From contig QRFJ01000477.1 in NCBI GenBank assembly GCA_006176705.1, positions 782,214 to 846,213 of the forward strand: 64,000 nucleotides of DNA, in the 5' to 3' direction. The notes beneath the pieces were generated by a model, which made no database searches, had not been told where the DNA came from, and saw only the letters and a list, made by a program, of their open reading frames with translations. How positions within the stretch are numbered: the first letter of the stretch is position 1; the number at the start of each line of letters is the position of its first letter. The DNA is from Cocos nucifera. Its lineage: Eukaryota; Streptophyta; Magnoliopsida; Arecales; Arecaceae. The translations under genes were made by a program, and so were the position numbers. Positions 35,896 through 45,684 of this stretch are shown here, piece after piece.

Positions 35896-36122
35896 TGTTG
35901 GACCATGGTACCACTCTAATACTAGATATTAAGAATACAACCCTCTCATGGATCGGCATGGCCACTAGTGATTGGTCAGTAACAAGGAATCACTCCTCCT
36001 TGGATCTATGCAGAAGTAGGAATAATTGATTCGAGGTAGAAAGTAGAAGGGAATGAGTTTTTTCAAGAGAGAAAAGAGCTTTTATTTTAATGTATTCAGC
36101 ATATTACAATCCTTGACCTATT
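35896..36122 (-). repeat. Inverted R-U5 plus primer site at the left end of the Tork-like element
   Basis: 35927-36122 is the reverse complement, with scattered differences, of about 45490-45684, the right two thirds of the 3' LTR. On the minus strand it is followed by two spacer bases and tagtattagag (35924-35914), a decayed TGGTATCAGAG primer site, and then 18 bases of leader ending CCAACA. The match to the LTR stops at about 45490, shortly downstream of a TATA box (45472-45486), that is, near the expected start of R. Confidence 0.85.
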
Positions 36123-36488
36123 ACCACTATACTTCTCATTGAAAGTGCTTTGCTATCTACCAAAAGATCGATGGTGAAAGTGTCAGTCTTGGAGATAATC
36201 ATCCATGTAGAGTAGCTGGAGTGGGCTTAATCAGGGTGAGGATATACGATGAGATCATTCATACATTATCGAATGTCAGGCATGTACCGAAGCTAAAAAA
36301 AAATCTAATTTCTTTAGGCTACTTAAAGGAGCAGGGTTATGCTTTTAGTAGCCAAGCTGGGAGTGGATGTTTAAAGATTTTCAAAAGAGCTTTGGTGGTA
36401 ATGAGAGGTAGAAGGCTGAGCAACAATCTTTATGAAATGGAGGGCTCAATTATGAATAATAGTGCAGACGTGCTAGCAGAGGCATAGG
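36123..36488 (+). pseudogene. Copia protease C-terminal part
   Basis: The frame begins inside the protease domain: DGESVSLGDNHPCRVAGVG, then IIHTLSNVRHVPKLKKNLIS and LGYLKEQGY, typical for Tork-like copia. The catalytic Asp-Ser-Gly motif would lie just upstream and is absent, because the inverted R-U5 segment begins there. Confidence 0.85.
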
Positions 36489-37258
36489 AGGAGCAGCTCT
36501 TATATCAACTGTGGCACTATTGGATGGATCATATGAGTGACCAAGGGCTCATAGACTTAGTAGAAGAGGGATGATCCCAGTCCTAAAGAAGGAGGATATT
36601 GATTTATGTGAGCCATGCATTTTTAGTAAACAGCATAGGATGAAGTTTGCCACCAGTACCAAGTGCAGGAGTGCTGAATTTAGTACACTCGAATGTATGA
36701 AGATCGACTCCTGTATCAACTAGAGGTAGGGCAAGATATTTTATCACCTTCATTGATAATCACTCAAGGAAGGTATGGATTTAACTGATCAGAGAAAAGT
36801 CAAAGATGTTTGCCCGATTCAAAGCCTGAAAAGCTGAGGTAAAGAAGAAGATAGAAAGATAGGTGAAGTATTTGAGGTCGGATAATGGAGAGGAGTATAC
36901 AAGCCTGGAGTTTAGGAGATACTATGAGAAAAATGGCATCAAACATCATTACACAATGAAGATTACTCCCTAGCAAAATGGTATCCTGGAGAGGATGAAC
37001 CGGACACTGATCGAGAAGGCATGGAGTTTGAGGCTGTAGACATCACTTCCAAAGTTTTTTTGGGGTGATGCCATAATATTTTCTTATTTTCTTATTTTCT
37101 TTTAACAGGTCCTCTCATCGCAAGCTGAATGGAGGCATTCTAGAGGAGATCTAGAGTGAGAAAAAGGTGGAGCTTAGCCATCTGAAGGTCTTCGATTGTC
37201 CAATCTATGCACATATGGAGAAGTCGAGAAGAGCAAGTTGGACCCAAAATCTCAAAGG
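36489..37258 (+). pseudogene. Copia integrase
   Basis: It contains a GAG-pre-integrase remnant (LYQLWHYWMDHMSDQGL-like), CEPCIFSKQHRMKF, an ITFIDNHSRKVW-like catalytic block, SDNGEEYTSLEF and the end FWGDA...LNGGILEE, read in several frames with stops. It is interrupted after ...LKGYL at 37263 by the TR-GAG element. Confidence 0.82.
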
Positions 37259-37263
37259 ATATT
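37259..37263. repeat. Target site duplication ATATT (left) of the TR-GAG element
   Basis: ATATT before the LTR start at 37264; the partner is at 43027-43031. Confidence 0.88.
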
Positions 37264-38544
37264 TGTTGGTGCAGAAACTCGTCGTCGTCGGAGGTTGCCG
37301 GAGTCGAGGCCGCTGAGGTCGCCGTCGGAGACCTGCAAAATAAAGTCCCATCCGAAATCGATGGGGGGTGGCTCCGGCAGGACCCTCCGACGATCAAGTC
37401 AGTTTTCGGCCAACAGGAATGGAGTGCTCGGAATGAGTTCCGAAGCTTAGAGAAGAAGAGGAGAGCCTAGAGAGATTAAAGGTCAGAGAGCTTAGTCTTA
37501 GCGCATTAAGAGGGTCCTTTTTATAGCGGAGCTTGATGATGATAACTGCAGCCGCGTGCTGGCGGACCGCTCAAGGTTCGATGGAGTCAGTCTCATGGGA
37601 TGGTGCTGTGTGCGGTGGATTGATGGTGACAGCCATCGCCGCCTGACAGTGGGTCACTATCGTCTGCGGCGGACTGATGGTGATGGCTGTAGAGCTTACG
37701 ATGGACTGATGGTGATGGCTGTAGAGCCAGCCGAATGAAGGATTGAAGGCCTTCATCGTGCGCCCATTTCGGAGCAGTTCGGGCTTCTGAAGAGGAAGAT
37801 AGGAGGGAGTTCGGCTCCCATAGGCGTCTTGCTGGAGGTATGCAGCTAAGGCTCGTCCGCTAAAGAGTTTGGCTGCTGAGTCAAAAGCTCGACCGTTTGA
37901 GAGTTCGACCAGCTGTTGGACTTCGGCTGAGGCTTGGACACTTGAGAGTTCAGTAGGAGCTCGGTCGGCCAAAGTTTGGCGAGGATGATCGTGAGGAGTT
38001 CGACTGAGTGACGACTGCTTGAGGAGTTCGACCGAGGGGGCGACCGCTGAGGAGTTCGACCGAGGGGCGATCGCTTGGGGAGTTCGGCTGAAGGGCGACC
38101 GCTTGGGGAGTTTGGTCGGGTGGAGGGGTTCGATCTTGATGCTGGGAGTTGGGAAGCTAACTAGTTCGATCTTGATGCTGGGAGCTCGGCAGCTAACTAG
38201 TTCGCTTGAGGAGTTCGGCCGAGGGGCGACCACTTGGGGAGTTCAACCGAGGGGCGACCGCTTGGGGAGTTCGGCCGGCTGGAGGGGTTTGATCTTGACG
38301 CTGGGAGCTGGGAAGCTAACTAGTTCGGTCTTGACACTGGGAGCTCGGCAGCTAACTAGTTCGATCTTGACGCTGGGAGTCTGAAAGAAGCTCGGCAGCT
38401 AACTAGTTCGGTCTTGACGCTGGGAGAAGCTCGGGCGCTGGGAGTTCGGCTGAAGCCCATCTGCCAAAGCTCTTCTACGGCTACTAGTTGCATTAGGCTG
38501 GGCATCGAGCTAGACTTTGGCTGGAGTGGGATTTATCCCCAACA
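37264..38544 (-). repeat. 3' LTR of the TR-GAG element (1281 bp)
   Basis: Runs from TGTTGG to CCCCAACA. It is longer than its partner because a block of about 186 bp made of 'gagttcgaccgaggggcg' and 'gctaactagttcg' units is duplicated at 38050-38400. TATA box GCTATAAAAAGG on the minus strand at 37517-37528. Confidence 0.92.
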
Positions 38545-38560
38545 TTAGCCCCCCCACTCC
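38545..38560 (-). promoter_or_regulatory. Polypurine tract of the TR-GAG element
   Basis: The minus strand reads GGAGTGGGGGGGCTAA directly before the 3' LTR. Confidence 0.85.
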
Positions 38561-38639
38561 TGAGTTCGAAAATCGAAGGAAGGGAGTGCAGGAAAGGCGA
38601 CTGTCGAAGTCTTCCTCTGAGCTCTGTGCTGGTCTAAAT

Positions 38640-40070
38640 CGAAGCTCAGGAGAGATCTTATTTCTAGCCGAGGTTGTCTCGGTCACAACGGGCCCATGGT
38701 CGCTCGGGAGAGATCTTATCTCTAGCCGAGGTTGACTCGGTCGCTCGAAAGAGATCTTATCTCTAGCCAAGATTGTTGCTCGCGTTAGGATGGGGTTCTC
38801 CTCCTGTTCCCAATGGGCCCACGGTCGCTTGGGAGAGATCTCATCTCTGGCCGAGGTTGGTGCTCGCACGGGCTGTGGGGGCACATAAGGGCCGCTGTCA
38901 GAGCCTCTCCCCCCATCTCGTCCTTTGTGAATGAGACCTTCGCTCGGGAGAGATCTTATCTCTAGCCGAGGTTTCGCGTTAGGATGAGGTTCTCCTTCTG
39001 TTCCCAACGGGCCCACGGTCGCTCGGGAGAGATCTTATCTCTAGTCAAGGTTGGTGCTCGCATTAGGACGAGGTTCTCCTCCTATTCCCAATGGGCCCAC
39101 GGTCGCTCGGGAGAGATCTTATCTCTAGCCGAGGTTGGTGCTCGGGTTAGGACGAGGTTCTCCTCCTGTTTCCAATGGGCCCACGGTCACTCGGGAGAGA
39201 TGTTTATCTCTAGCCGAGGTTGTTGCTCGCGTTAGGACGAGGTTCTTCTCCTGTTCCTAATGGGCTGTAGGGGCACATAAGGGCCGCTGTCAGAGCCTCT
39301 CCCTCCATCTCGTCCTTTGTGAACGAGGCCTTCTTTCGGGAGAGATCTTATCTCTAGCCGAGGTTGGTGCTCGCGTTAGGACGAGGTTCTCCTGTTCCTA
39401 ACTGAGGTTGTTCACGGTCGCTCGAAAGAGATCTTATCTCTAGCCGAGGTTGTTGCTCGCATTAGGACGAGGTTCTCCTCCTATTCCTAACGGGCTGTGG
39501 GGGAACATAAGGGCCACTGTCAGAGCCTCTCCCCCCATCTCATCCTTTGTGAATGAGGCTTTCGCTCGGGAGAGATCTTATCTCTAGTCGAGGTTGGTGC
39601 TCGCGTTAGGACGAGGTTCTCCTCCTGTTCCTAATCGAGGTTGTTCACGGTCGCTTGGGAGAGATCTTATCTCTAGCCGAGGTTGTTGCTCGCGTTAGGA
39701 CGAGGTTCTCCTCCTATTCCCAATGGGCCCACGGTCGCTCGGGAGAGATCTTATCTCTAGCTGAGGTTGGTGCTCGCATTAGGATGAGGTTCTCCTCCTG
39801 TTCCCAACGGGCCTACGGCCGCTCGGGAGAGATCTTATCTCTAGCCGAGGTTGGTGCTCGCGTTAGGACGAGGTTCTCCTCCTGTTCCTACCCGAGGTTG
39901 TTCACGGTCGTCGGGAGAGATCTTATCTCTAGCCGAGGTTGGTGCTCGCGTTAGGATGAGGTTCTCCTCCTGTTCCTAACTGAGGTTGTTCACGGTCGCT
40001 CGGGAGAGATCTTATCTCTAGCCGAGGTTGTTGCTCGCGTTAGGATGAGGTTCTCCTCCTATTCCTAACA
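38640..40070. repeat. 84-bp minisatellite in the TR-GAG element
   Basis: About 16 repeats contain the near-palindrome gagagatcttatctctag. The common unit is 84 bp (cggtcgctcgggagagatc ... gaggttctcctcctgttccc); some units carry an extra insert near 38875, 39250 and 39490 (gggctgtgggggcacataag followed by a ctctccccccatct stretch). Because 84 is a multiple of three, plus-strand frames stay open over several units and give a repeated peptide; I see no reason to call it a protein. Confidence 0.9.
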
Positions 40071-40371
40071 CGGCAATTATTGACTGCTTCTTCCCTGTCG
40101 TCGCATAGAAAGGAAAAAATTTTATTGAATTTTATTGAAAGAAAGTTACTAGTAGCGCATCCCCAAATTCTGTATTTCAAGGTCGTGGTAATGTTGTTCC
40201 TCCGTGTTTCTTCGACAATAAGTCCCGGGGTGGACGACCTCCTCATGTTGGCCTCCTCAATTTGGTGCAAGCTCTTATCGCTGGGAGACGATGAATCGTT
40301 GATGCACCGAGATCTTCCTAGGGGCAATGTGAATGACGCCGTAAGGTGGCCGACCTTCTTGCGATCTCTGA

Positions 40372-41817
40372 CTATGGCAGCGCCCTTGGCCAATCTTTTT
40401 CTGCTTCAAGCTGGTACCGGAGGAATTTACCCAGCCGCCCCTTTCTGACGAGCTCCTCAATTTCATCTTGGAGCTGGATGCATCCCTCCGTGTCGTGGCC
40501 GTGGTCGCGATGGTAGAGGCAGCACTTATTTTGATCGCGCTTGTTTGGGGGAGACCGTAACCCTTTCAGTCTCGGCAGCTGGTTTTTTACTTCGATGAGA
40601 ATCTGGGTTCGAGAAGCATTGAGGGGGGCATAGTGGCGGAACCTTCCGGGAGGAGGGCTTCCTCGCACCCCTCTATCGGGGCGAGTTCGAGGAGTTCGGG
40701 CCCGCCTGCTTTCGTAGGTGGTCTGTGAGTGCAGTTGAACTTTGCTCGGCTCTTCCTTGTCCGCCAGTCGCTCCTTTCTGACGAGCTCCTCATCTTTCAA
40801 CTTGAAGGCTTCTTCCGCACGGGCATATCTCTCAGCCCGAGCCAGCAGATCGACGAAGTCCCTGGGATACTTTTTTTCCAGAGAGAACAATAAGTTATTT
40901 TTCTGAAGGCTGTGCTTGAGTGCGGCCATCGCGATAGACTGGTCCAAGTCCCGGACTTCCAATGCCGTGGTGTTAAACTGGGTGACGTAAGTCCAGATGG
41001 ATTCCCCTTGCTTCTGCTTGATGCTCATCAGGGAATCTGAACCTCAGCTCGGTCGTCAACTGCTGATGAAGTGGGCCGCGAACCGACTGCTCATCTAATC
41101 GAAAGAGAAGATCATGTTTGGATTCAACATCGAGTACCAGTTCCTCGTTGCTCCCTTTAAGATAGATGGGAAGGCTCGGCACAGCATGGCATCTGAAGCA
41201 CCGTGAAGCAGCATCATGGCACGGAAGGCCTCCAGGTGATCAACCGGATCAAAAGTTCCATCGTAGCTTTCTAGTTGAGGGAGCTCGAAGGTCGGTGGGA
41301 TAGGTTCTTGCATAATTTGGGGAGAGAAGGGAGGTTCGGCATGGACGTCGGCATGATGAGCCAAGGTGACGTGGCCGAGCTCTTCAATATGCTAGTCCAT
41401 CTCCCGTAGTCTGCAATCGAGGGCATCGTCTTGGCTGCAGACCTTGGGGTGCTTCCGCCTACGAATGGGGAAGGTCTCCCCCAGAAGAGAACAAAGATTC
41501 GAACATGGATCTACGGCCCTCTGTTTCTCCTCCTCTGGGGCGATCGATATGCTGGCCCTGGTACTCTTCCTTGGGGCCGATTCCCGACGTTCCAATGGTA
41601 GGTTTCTTGGTGGAGTCGCCACCGGAGGCTACTGTATAGCCTGCAATGCCTTCGTGAGGCCACGGATCTATCGGACAAGCAGGTCGAGATGCTCCACCTC
41701 CACCATAGGTACAGGTAGAACCTAAGCTGCCGGGACCGAAGCAGGGACAGACAGATCTGGATGGGTCCGGACTGTGGAGGCCGCCGAGCGCCGTGTCGAA
41801 GCTCTCCTGGGAGGCAT
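40372..41817 (-). pseudogene. Ty3 gag of the TR-GAG element
   Basis: ATG at 41817-41815 on the minus strand (MPPRRASTRRSAASTVRTH). The capsid region reads LPQLESYDGTFDPVDHLEAF, MLCRAFPSILKGATRNWY and, after a break at about 41095, SIKQKQGESIWTYVTQFN, with DFVDLLARAERYARAEEA. A zinc-knuckle-like CCLYHRDHGHDTEGC is near 40510. This is the retrotransposon gag family of plant Ty3 elements. A few stops and one frame change break the reading, but most of the protein is easily followed. Nothing pol-like follows it. Confidence 0.9.
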
Positions 41818-41909
41818 TTCTTCTTCGGGAGAGAAAAGGGAGATCTCCGAAGAGGGAAGAAAAAGGTTGCCGAGCACTCCTTTAAGAATAAGGGAACCTC
41901 GGAGGTTCG

Positions 41910-41930
41910 GACCCTCCTTCTAGCGCCAAG
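41910..41930 (-). promoter_or_regulatory. Candidate primer binding site of the TR-GAG element
   Basis: Directly inside the 5' LTR the minus strand reads TTGGCGCTAGAAGGAGGG, where a tRNA-complementary site is expected. It is not initiator tRNA-Met; I have not assigned the tRNA. Confidence 0.55.
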
Positions 41931-41931
41931 C

Positions 41932-43026
41932 TGTTGGTGCAGAAACTCATCATCGCCGGAGGTCGCCGGAGTCGAGGCCGCTGAGGTCACCGTCGGGGAC
42001 CTGCAAAACAAAGTCCCATCCAAAATCGATGGGGGGTGGCTCCGGCAGGACCCTCCGACGGTTAAGTCAGTTTTCGGCCAACAGGAATAGAGTGCTCGGA
42101 ATGAGTTTCGGAGCTTAGAGAAGAAGAGGAGAGCCCAGAGAGATTAGAGGTCAGAGAGCTTAGCCTTAGCGCATCAGGAGGGTTCTTTTTATAGCGGAGC
42201 TTGATGATGACAACTACAGCCGCGTGCTGGCGGGCTGCTCGAGGTTCGATGGAGTCAGTCTCACGGGATGGCGCTGTGTGCGGTGGATTGATGGTGATAG
42301 CCATCGCCGCCTAACAGTGGGTCGCTATCGCCTACGGCAGACTGAAGGTGATGGCTGCAGAGCTTACGGCAGACTGATGGTGATGGCTGCAGAGCCAGTC
42401 GAATGAAGGGTTGAAGGCCTTCATCGTGCGCCCATTTCGGAGCAGTTCGGGCTCCTGAAGAGGAAGATAGGAGGGAGTTCGGCTCCCATAGGCGTCTGGC
42501 TGGAGGTATGCAGCTAAGGCTCGTCCGCTGAAGAGTTCGGCTGCTGAGTCAGAAGCTTGGCCGTTTGAGAGTTCGATCGGCTGTTGGACTTCGACTGAGG
42601 CTTGGATGCTTGAGAGTTCGGTAGAAGCTCGGTCGGCCAAAGTTCAGCGAGGATGATCGTGAGGAGTTTGGCCAAGTGATGACTGCTTGAGGATTTCGAC
42701 CGAGGGGATGACCGCTGAGGGAGTTCAGTCGAGGGGCGACCGCTTGGGGAGTTTGGCCGGCTGGAGGGGTTCGGTCTTGACGCTGGGAGCTGGAAAGCTA
42801 ACTAGTTCGGTCTTGACGCTGGGAGCTCGGCAGCTAACTAGTTCAATCTTGATGCTGGGAGTCTGAAAGAAGCTCGACAGCTAACTAGTTCGGTCTTGAC
42901 GCTGGGAGAAGCTCGGGCGCTGGAAGTTCGGCTGAAGCCCATCTGTCGAAGCTCTTCTATGGCTACTGGTTGCATTAGGCTGGGCATCGAGCTAGACTTC
43001 GGCTGGAGTAGGATTTATCCCCAATA
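41932..43026 (-). repeat. 5' LTR of the TR-GAG element (1095 bp)
   Basis: Starts TGTTGGTGCAG and ends CCCCAATA (CA decayed to TA). It is nearly parallel to 37264-38544 except for the duplicated block. TATA box at 42184-42195 on the minus strand. Confidence 0.92.
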
Positions 43027-43031
43027 ATATT

Positions 43032-45000
43032 TTTTATTGAGTGTCCGCAAGGAGTCAAGGGATAGCTACTGTGAAATCCTAAAGCACAAAAGTCAGTATT
43101 CAGCAGGAATGTTATTTTTGATGAAAAGAGCATCTTGAAGAGGTTTGGAATAAGTGGAACTAGGAAAATGAAGGTGAATGATGGTGGCTAGTCAGAGGTA
43201 GATGACATGTGGTCTACATCCACTTTTAGGAGTGTTTCTATTGAGATAGAGCTAGATAAAAGAATGTTTACTTAGATGGAAGACCAGCATGGAAAGCTAG
43301 CTATTCAGGTGGAGGTGCAGGATTAGCCATAGACTTCAGGTAGGAGCAATATGCCAATAGGAGGGGCTTTGCACAAGCCCCAGCATACTATCAAGAGATC
43401 AGTCAGATATGGCATTGATGAGGTTATCTTTTATGCACTCATCACTGCTAATGAAGATCCAAAAAACTATGTAGAGGCTATGAAAAGTGAAGACCATGAG
43501 TCATGGATGTAGGCCATGATGGAAGAGATGGAATCACTAAAGAAGAATCAGACATGGCAACCGATAGATCTTCCAGAAGGTGCTCGACCTATTGGCTCAA
43601 AGTGGGTGTTCATAAAGAAGAAGGCATCTTCAGTATAAAATGGAGTTAGATTCAAGGCAAGGCTAGTAGCAAAGGAATACTCACAGAGAAAATGGATAGA
43701 CTACACTGAGGTTTTCTCTCCTATGTTATGCTATCCTTCTATTCAGGTTTTGCTATCATTGGTAGCATAGCATAACATGGAATTAGAATAGATAGATGTG
43801 AAGATGACTTTTTTTCATGGGACTTTGGAGGAAAGGATCTACATGAGACAGCCAAATAATTTCATGAAAATTGGACAAGAGAAGGTGTGTCTACTCAGAA
43901 AGTCACTATATGGCTTGAAACAATTTCCTCATCAATAGTATCATAGATTTGATAGCTTTGTTCTAAATCTAGGATTTATTAGATATGAACACGACTACTA
44001 TGTCTATGTCAAGGATATAGATGAGAAGGATGCCTTGTACTTGCTACTATATATAGATGATATACTCATAGCCAATAGGAGTATGAAGACTATGAAATGG
44101 TTGAAAAGAGCACTATCAATAAAATTTGAGATGAAGGATCTGGGTCCAGCAAAGAAGACCCTTGGAATGGAGATTTATAGGGATAAAAGCAACGGAGTAC
44201 TCCATTTGTCACAAGGAGATTATGTCTAGAAGACTTTGGAGAGATTTAGGATGGAGAAGGACAAATCATAGAGACACCATTGCCCAATCACATATCTCTC
44301 TCCAAACATCAAAGCCTCCAGTCAGAAGAAGAGAGAGTATATGGGTAGAGTTTCTTATGCAAATGCTATAGGCAATATTATATATACAATGGTGTGCTGT
44401 AGACCAGACCAGATATAATACACGTAGTGAGCTCTGTTAGTAGATATATGGCTAACCCAGGGAAGGAGCACTAGAAGGCATTAAAGTGGATACTGAGATA
44501 TCTACATGGAATAAGAAACTATGGTCTGGTATTTGGTGGGCAGCCAGAAGGATTTGAATATGGAGGTTCCGGCCTTTAGAAGGCTGATGCAAATTATGCT
44601 GGTAATCTTGATACAAGGAGGTCTACTACTGGATACCTCTTCTGCATATTTGGTGGATCGATATTTTGGAGATCAACCCTTCAATCAATTATGGTCTTGT
44701 CTACCTTAGAGGCCAAGTACATTAGAATTACTGAGGCTAAAAAAGAAAGCACTTTGGCTCAGGAGGTTGATTGTTGAGATGCGGCTGGAGTAGAGCAAGG
44801 TTACACTACATAGTGATAGTCGGAGTACTCTACTGCTTGCACAGAATTCAATCTATCATGAGCACACAAAGTATATAGATGTGAGGTACCATAGGATCAA
44901 AAATCTGGTAAAGGAAGGTGAAGTGGAATTGATGAAAGTCCATACCAAGAAGAATCAATCTGATGCACTCATGAAGGTACTCTCTAGAAATAGTTTTTAG
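43032..45000 (+). pseudogene. Copia RT and RNase H of the Tork-like element
   Basis: After the linker (FSRNVIFDEKSILKRFG near 43100) the plus strand reads the RT blocks SKWVFIKKK, FKARLVAKEYSQR, EERIYMRQP, LLRKSLYGLKQ, the catalytic YIDD at 44050-44061, EMKDLGPAKKTLGMEIYRD and, in broken frames, VSYANAIGNIIYTMVC. The RNase H remnant ends with HTKYIDVRYHRIKNLV and VHTKKNQSDALMKVL at about 44985. Many stops are present, so it is inactive. Confidence 0.9.
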
Positions 45001-45072
45001 ATGTGTGTGGCATAGATGGATCTGCAAGGAAGAGATGAGTTCACAAAAACTTGTAAGCACCAAGATGGAGAA

Positions 45073-45684
45073 TGTGAGCTCAAGTATGGTGCTCCTAAGT
45101 CTTGATAATATGAGAAGAAAGGTCATGGAAAGATGGGAGCAAGCCAGCAAAGATATTAGCCTGGGTAAGCAGAGTTACAGACACTTAGCTGGCTCACCTT
45201 GAGACTGGATTGGCTAAGTTGGAAGCTGGGTTGACTCAATCTAGGACTGAGTCGGCTATGTCTTAGAGAAAAGATAGATAGAAAGCAGTATTTTTGGGAC
45301 TACTGGCATAGTACTCAACTTAGTCGACTCAGTATCAGACTGAGCCGACCCAGTCGTAGGTTAGCTGACTCAATTTGAGACTAGGCTGGCTCAATGTCAT
45401 GGGATCAATTTTGTACATTGGTTTGTCTGGTTTGAAAAGTTTTTCTTTGAGCTTGGGGCTTGACCCTATTGTATAGTATTTATACTAAAAATAGGTCAAG
45501 GATTATAATATACTGAATACATTGAAATAAAAGCTCTTTTCTTCCTTGAAAAAACTCTTGTTCTCTTCTACTTTCTACCTCAAATCAATTATTCCAGCTT
45601 CTGCATAGATCCTAGGAGTAATTTCTTATTACTGACTAATCATCAGTGACCATGCCGGTCCATGAGAGGGTTGTATTCTCAACA
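45073..45684 (+). repeat. 3' LTR of the Tork-like element (612 bp)
   Basis: Begins TGTGAGCTC after the purine-rich CCAAGATGGAGAA and ends TTCTCAACA. It contains several gactgagccgactc-like short repeats (45190-45400) and a TATA-rich box at 45472-45486 (gtatagtatttatac). Followed by TTCTT. Confidence 0.85.

Larger units (their letters stand above)
37264..43026 (-). mobile_element. Non-autonomous Ty3 element with gag only (TR-GAG type), TSD ATATT
   Basis: LTRs are at 41932-43026 (5', 1095 bp) and 37264-38544 (3', 1281 bp), starting TGTTGGTGCAGAAACTC. The 3' LTR ends CCCCAACA; the 5' LTR end has decayed to CCCCAATA. The minus strand has a candidate primer site next to the 5' LTR, a gag, a 1.4-kb tandem array and a polypurine tract, but no protease, RT or integrase. 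This is the layout of plant TR-GAG elements, which borrow pol from relatives. It is much more GC-rich than its neighbours. The LTR starts differ at roughly one base in 14 by eye, fewer than for the element it sits in. Confidence 0.92.
35896..45684 (+). mobile_element. Tork-like copia element with an inverted R-U5-primer-site left end, TSD TTCTT
   Basis: TTCTT flanks both ends (35891-35895; 45685-45689). The right part is normal: integrase, RT and RNase H on the plus strand, polypurine-like CCAAGATGGAGA, and a 612-bp 3' LTR (45073-45684). The left end is not an LTR in direct orientation: 35896-36122 is the reverse complement of a short leader, primer site, U5 and R, joined straight to the middle of protease. 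Gag and the protease active site are missing. The target duplication shows that this odd molecule was inserted as a unit by integrase. A second element (37264-43026) lies in its integrase/RT linker. Confidence 0.88.

Noticed and set aside
38984..39954. Plus-strand frames encoding a repeated peptide of 28 residues
   Set aside because: They are the translation of the 84-bp minisatellite, whose length is a multiple of three. They lie opposite to the element's own gag strand and have no start context or domain.
38640..40070. CRISPR-like array
   Set aside because: The repeat covers the whole 84-bp unit, there are no unique spacers, and the context is a plant retroelement.
41444..42090. Plus-strand open frames in the TR-GAG element
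   Set aside because: They are opposite to gag and the 5' LTR and arise from GC-rich sequence; the other strand carries gag motifs.
35896..45684. Inverted ends read as a DNA transposon
   Set aside because: The inverted segments are R-U5 of an LTR next to a primer site, the interior is copia pol, and the duplication is 5 bp. A retroelement with a faulty end explains all of this.
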